From a virus: DNA of 35,915 nt. The position numbers were made by a program, and so were the translations under genes. The notes under the pieces are model-generated. The model did not search any database. It was not told the origin of the DNA and saw only the letters and a program-made list of their open reading frames with translations. Each line of letters starts with the position of its first letter. Position 1 is the first letter of the stretch. Location of the stretch: the IMG/VR virus record IMGVR_UViG_3300049617_000196, positions 1-35,915 of that record. One strand, given 5' to 3'. Shown piece by piece: positions 33,601-35,915 of the stretch.

Positions 33601-35478
33601 GAGATTCTAGAAGATCAGATACGATTGGACTGTGCTTATTTAGGATACACCACGGATGCTTCTTCCACTACTTTTATCAATAGTACTGCTGCCAGTGGTA
33701 CTGGTTCATCATTTGATTTCATTTCAACATCAGATGATAATATTACTGATTTTAAAGCTATAGTAGATGCATCACAACCTGGTCAACAAAATCAAAATCA
33801 AGATTTTACCAAGATTACCGATCAGGCAACATCTAATAAAACTGTTTTAAATAATTCACAAAGATATACTGCCATATTACAATCTCTCACTGCTCAAAAT
33901 ACTCCTACTAATGGATTACCAGTTGATGTAACTCCTAACGTCTTGAGTAGCAATTATATCAATACACTAGTTAATAGAATTCAGACCAAGTCAGCCCAAA
34001 AAGTTAATACAGATTATTTAGTGCAAACTGCTGGTAATATAACCGATATTCAACCACCAAATGTTGTTCAAGTTGACATATTTAAAGTCATACAAGATCT
34101 ATCAGATAAACTTTCCAATAGACAACAGGCGCTCAAATTGCTTGCTAGTGCTTTGGTAAATGCTCAAGAATTTAAAACACTAACCAGTGGTACGGGAGGA
34201 AGCTCACTACAACTACCGGGACAATATGGTAACTCGCACGTACCAGAGACTCTTGAACATATGATCGAGGATGAGACTTATGATGATTATGGCGTTGGCT
34301 CTGGCTCTAGATATATTATTCGAAGAAGTCAAATTTTGAATATCAGTATCAGTGAAAATGCTCCACCATGGACTTCAGTAGAAGTACAAGGAATTATTAG
34401 CCCATTCAATCCTAATGGTGTTCCACCTGGTCTAAATTCTTTTCCTGGTGGTGGTAATGGTGTGACCACAGCTTTAGCCATTGATTATGATATGTGGAGA
34501 AATTATGGTTTTAAAAATGCTGCCACGGTTCAAGTTCCATTTTTAAGTGATTCAGTATCTCAATGTGGACCATATGCGACTATGTTGCTAAGCAGAAACC
34601 GTAAAGAAATTCTTAAAGGCTCGATCACAATGGTTGGTAATGAATACATGCAGCCTGGCGAAGTTGTCTTTTTAGAAGATAGAGGACTATTATTTTACGT
34701 ATCTTCTGTTAAACATAGTTTTACTTTTCCATCTAGTTTTACAACTACTTTAGAGTTAACTTATGGTCATTCACCGGGAGAGTATATTCCAACTGTAATG
34801 GATACTATTGGTAAGCTATTGTATAATAATAAAGATGTGGCTGAAATGGCTGTTCAAAGACAAGATACTTCGGGCAATGAATTAAGTGTAGGAGTAGTAC
34901 AATTAGGCTCAGCAACAAATCCAAATAGCAATGATATGTCTTTGAGTACAGGCGCTAGTGCTGGAACACCACCCGGTGCAATTTCTGCTTCCAATGCACA
35001 GGTCTTGAATAATATTCTATTTACTACTGCCTATCAAATAAATGCTAATAATTCTGTTGGAAATAATGCTACTGCCAATTTAGAATTAAGAATTTATCAT
35101 GATAAAAAAACTTCTGTCAACTCCAAATTACAAAGTTTTGCTAATGCGGTGCAAGCCTATCTAGCTGGGCAAAGCTTGCCAGGATTAAATAGTGCAAATA
35201 CTGGTAGTCAGGGAACGACTCCTCCTGCGCTACCATCAAAATCTATTAAAGTAACTGTCGTTAATTTAGATGAAACAACCGATAGAAAATCTCCATCACA
35301 AAAGGCAATAGATTTAGCAAGAAATTTAGCTAATTCTAAAAGTACAACTACATCTCTTTCATCTCCATCTGCTAATTCTCAACAAGATTCACTTAGGACT
35401 TCTTTATTCACATATATAGTAGATTGCTGGGTATCGGTCGTACAAACTCCTACGCAAGAATTCGATCCTGGATATTAA
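30628..35478 (+). CDS. Baseplate hub protein, very large (1616 aa)
   Basis: The start follows the previous stop by 2 bp. The first 300 residues include the YRPDYMNANEKLYY and ALERLSKIERISSIIG helices. Residues about 505-545 contain VHVFAGLVESAPDNWSDGKF, a beta region like hub domains of the gp27/gpD type. Residues about 760-850 form a coiled coil (NNSILNKQIQDFQKLNQQAM and later LSDQIKTLQTQITSTQNQI). Residues about 1290-1390 contain ATMLLSRNRKEILKGSITMV, YMQPGEVVFLEDRGLLFYV and TLELTYGHSPGEYIP, the conserved closing part of tail hubs. The last 200 residues are Ser/Thr/Asn-rich. A hub of 1616 aa is several times the T4 gp27 size (391 aa), so long insertions are present. Position before a spike gene supports the call. 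Confidence 0.85.
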   Translation: MTNFLGALSSQLNNQYSLEDNSNHSVNGISQKYGKPTPAGLLGSLVPQFDPSTERRYVEEGYLRNDPYTTSPKQFEVLFQEPNATIFIKKKMFSSVSDNYRPDYMNANEKLYYKTMKVLFQNKCAQIAALERLSKIERISSIIGSVPNQIIPIIIGLTDQLNASSGSSSLGGFGVGGQLNSNTSAFTAVVDRLRRAYGFSTTNQTTTWISDSINPFQFGKGTGTIEITNFKSFNTTVTTDINSAGNFSLFISDPYEAMLITEWDIEKAISDATNMYYNNKGFELLEQTLADLISQLTTELNQLRTARNVSTLTFQPQSTILSNVPVIAVMDKLGVQIPFIHSLFSVTVPPAYYFNGSQLGPSGLNSAELSLFSRIISTIFSKVQQDQNAQTNFQTQNELTNYTRRKLRFQFSGKLIIQPMDVVHIYISSKSRYDSKVMSGLQDMFSGLGTLQNLNNSIANAANSISTLFNPSGNIPFQVEKAAYVGSDFPNFLWSLVRDQFVTEKEGVHVFAGLVESAPDNWSDGKFSVEVLGKDNTYYFEQGKINFKPGVDAFNGSFFDPLTPFESNFDTINSSSKDDTPTLLQENQIIFSLVKNKLGRYAGQPLTQPNIIQDKTLDPVTGRFIKTFYAPDGLVYTWKEGIGVFTQFGSNLFLNDPSKVGNPNIFNEPFAGQDVMNVLSLLITGLPYNFATYFKSTQNLGNYGTDPQSKQNAAHSFTNSLRSEIAVNNTLWGNFIPFKSLVIDEASFAKAISQQTTIVNNNSILNKQIQDFQKLNQQAMLLGAVNALSTTNNQDTPQFANLSDQIKTLQTQITSTQNQITQTNMSFNQSALNDTSTEASDFIDSSKIGSDAISNADLRRDLRRQINYLTRRMSYDVRSNQDKNLFIVDDSYDKDFDIMAYNQALTDGIKLYNNEFTSVKEKIAKTAQLLNLEVFADTQGHIRVRPPQYNKMPSSVFYRMLYLKQVLKIQVFPNFLNDLFDSKLDTLRTRLEILEDQIRLDCAYLGYTTDASSTTFINSTAASGTGSSFDFISTSDDNITDFKAIVDASQPGQQNQNQDFTKITDQATSNKTVLNNSQRYTAILQSLTAQNTPTNGLPVDVTPNVLSSNYINTLVNRIQTKSAQKVNTDYLVQTAGNITDIQPPNVVQVDIFKVIQDLSDKLSNRQQALKLLASALVNAQEFKTLTSGTGGSSLQLPGQYGNSHVPETLEHMIEDETYDDYGVGSGSRYIIRRSQILNISISENAPPWTSVEVQGIISPFNPNGVPPGLNSFPGGGNGVTTALAIDYDMWRNYGFKNAATVQVPFLSDSVSQCGPYATMLLSRNRKEILKGSITMVGNEYMQPGEVVFLEDRGLLFYVSSVKHSFTFPSSFTTTLELTYGHSPGEYIPTVMDTIGKLLYNNKDVAEMAVQRQDTSGNELSVGVVQLGSATNPNSNDMSLSTGASAGTPPGAISASNAQVLNNILFTTAYQINANNSVGNNATANLELRIYHDKKTSVNSKLQSFANAVQAYLAGQSLPGLNSANTGSQGTTPPALPSKSIKVTVVNLDETTDRKSPSQKAIDLARNLANSKSTTTSLSSPSANSQQDSLRTSLFTYIVDCWVSVVQTPTQEFDPGY

Positions 35479-35480
35479 AT

Positions 35481-35915
35481 ATGGTGAATATACATTCTTT
35501 AGATGAATCAGTCGGATTACTTAAACGAGGTACTATTGTAAAGTACTTGCCTGATAGAGGTTTGCTTAAAGTTAAATTGAATAACGCATCTGCCATTAAA
35601 GGTAATCAAAACTTACCTATTGATGTTCAAGCTCCTCATGCATTATTTTACAATAATGGTTTGTTTATTGGTACCTTACCAGATGAAGGGACTCCAGTTA
35701 TTGTTGGACAAGGTGTTGGTGGTCAATATCATTTCGTTTCTTTTCTAGCAGAAGATTTGCCATTAGTACCAACTTTAAATGCAGGCGAATTACTTATTCA
35801 ATCTAATGACGAAACTAAAATAACTATAGATACCTCTAATAATATTTATTTGGGTTCGGACACCAATAATATTCATATTGATACTAATAACAATTATATT
35901 AATACAAATTTTAAT
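35481..35915 (+). CDS. Baseplate spike/OB-fold protein, 3' truncated
   Basis: An open frame starts 2 bp after the hub stop and runs off the right edge (145 codons, no stop). It begins MVNIHSLDESVGLLKRGTIV, has an OB-fold-like N-terminal domain (KRGTIVKYLPDRGLLKVKL, then GTLPDEGTPVIVGQGVGGQY), and continues into Asn/Thr/Asp-rich strands (NNIYLGSDTNNIHIDTNNN). This is the layout of a gp5/gpV-type central spike: an OB fold bound to the hub, then a beta-helix of short repeated strands. The N-terminal part is informative, but any C-terminal tip or lysozyme domain lies beyond the window. Confidence 0.85.
   Translation, partial: MVNIHSLDESVGLLKRGTIVKYLPDRGLLKVKLNNASAIKGNQNLPIDVQAPHALFYNNGLFIGTLPDEGTPVIVGQGVGGQYHFVSFLAEDLPLVPTLNAGELLIQSNDETKITIDTSNNIYLGSDTNNIHIDTNNNYINTNFN

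Noticed and set aside
8713-35915. Whole-genome reassignment of TAG to an amino acid
   Set aside because: The long virion genes contain no in-frame TAG at all; recoded phages usually have many in late genes. Only the short frame at 8713 has them.
1-35915. tRNA genes, CRISPR arrays, insertion sequences, integrase/attachment sites
   Set aside because: No cloverleaf-like sequences, direct-repeat/spacer arrays, transposase motifs or terminal inverted repeats were seen on reading both strands.

Overview
The window is a virion-morphogenesis segment of an AT-rich, contractile-tailed bacteriophage (a large myovirus of the Caudoviricetes). The core evidence is the order tail sheath, tail tube, frameshifted tail-assembly chaperone, tape measure, baseplate/hub proteins and spike at 22.0-35.9 kb. 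The very long structural genes (1952, 1616, 995 and 945 codons) suggest a large, possibly jumbo, phage. The host cannot be identified; Shine-Dalgarno sequences are present before many but not all genes. No tRNA, rRNA, CRISPR array, integrase or transposase was seen.

Layout. 0-5.3 kb: beta-rich virion/fibre-type proteins (one cut by the left edge), two hairpin terminators and a patatin-like phospholipase. 5.3-10.4 kb: a mixed accessory stretch with two HNH endonucleases, a conserved-looking small protein, a cold-shock-domain protein, two blocks read on the minus strand (three small proteins; then a 2H phosphoesterase plus a small unknown), an Ig-like virion protein and an HExxH metalloprotease. 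10.4-21.1 kb: appendage and baseplate-periphery genes, namely a 652-aa protein with a Cys4 knuckle and His-rich tail, a fibre ending in a self-cleaving peptidase S74 chaperone, a three-helix membrane protein (holin candidate), and a 1952-aa fibre/spike with a beta-helix. 21.1-35.9 kb: terminator-like protein, sheath, tube, chaperone pair, tape measure, baseplate protein, hub and the start of a spike protein, all on the plus strand with short gaps.

The main points of interest are: (1) a slippery run TTTAAAAAAA joining the two tail-chaperone reading frames by -1 frameshifting; (2) a 61-codon reading frame at 8713-8898, start-stop coupled to the preceding gene and interrupted only by two TAG codons, in a window where none of the 30 other readable stop codons is TAG; (3) a recurring AT-rich motif, about TAATAATNAAGTATAATA, in front of several genes; (4) a roughly 100-residue domain shared by the sheath and the 652-aa protein; (5) strong over-use of the tripeptide Asp-Gly-Tyr in the exposed beta-rich proteins. 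All functional assignments come from reading motifs and gene order by eye; no database search was possible.
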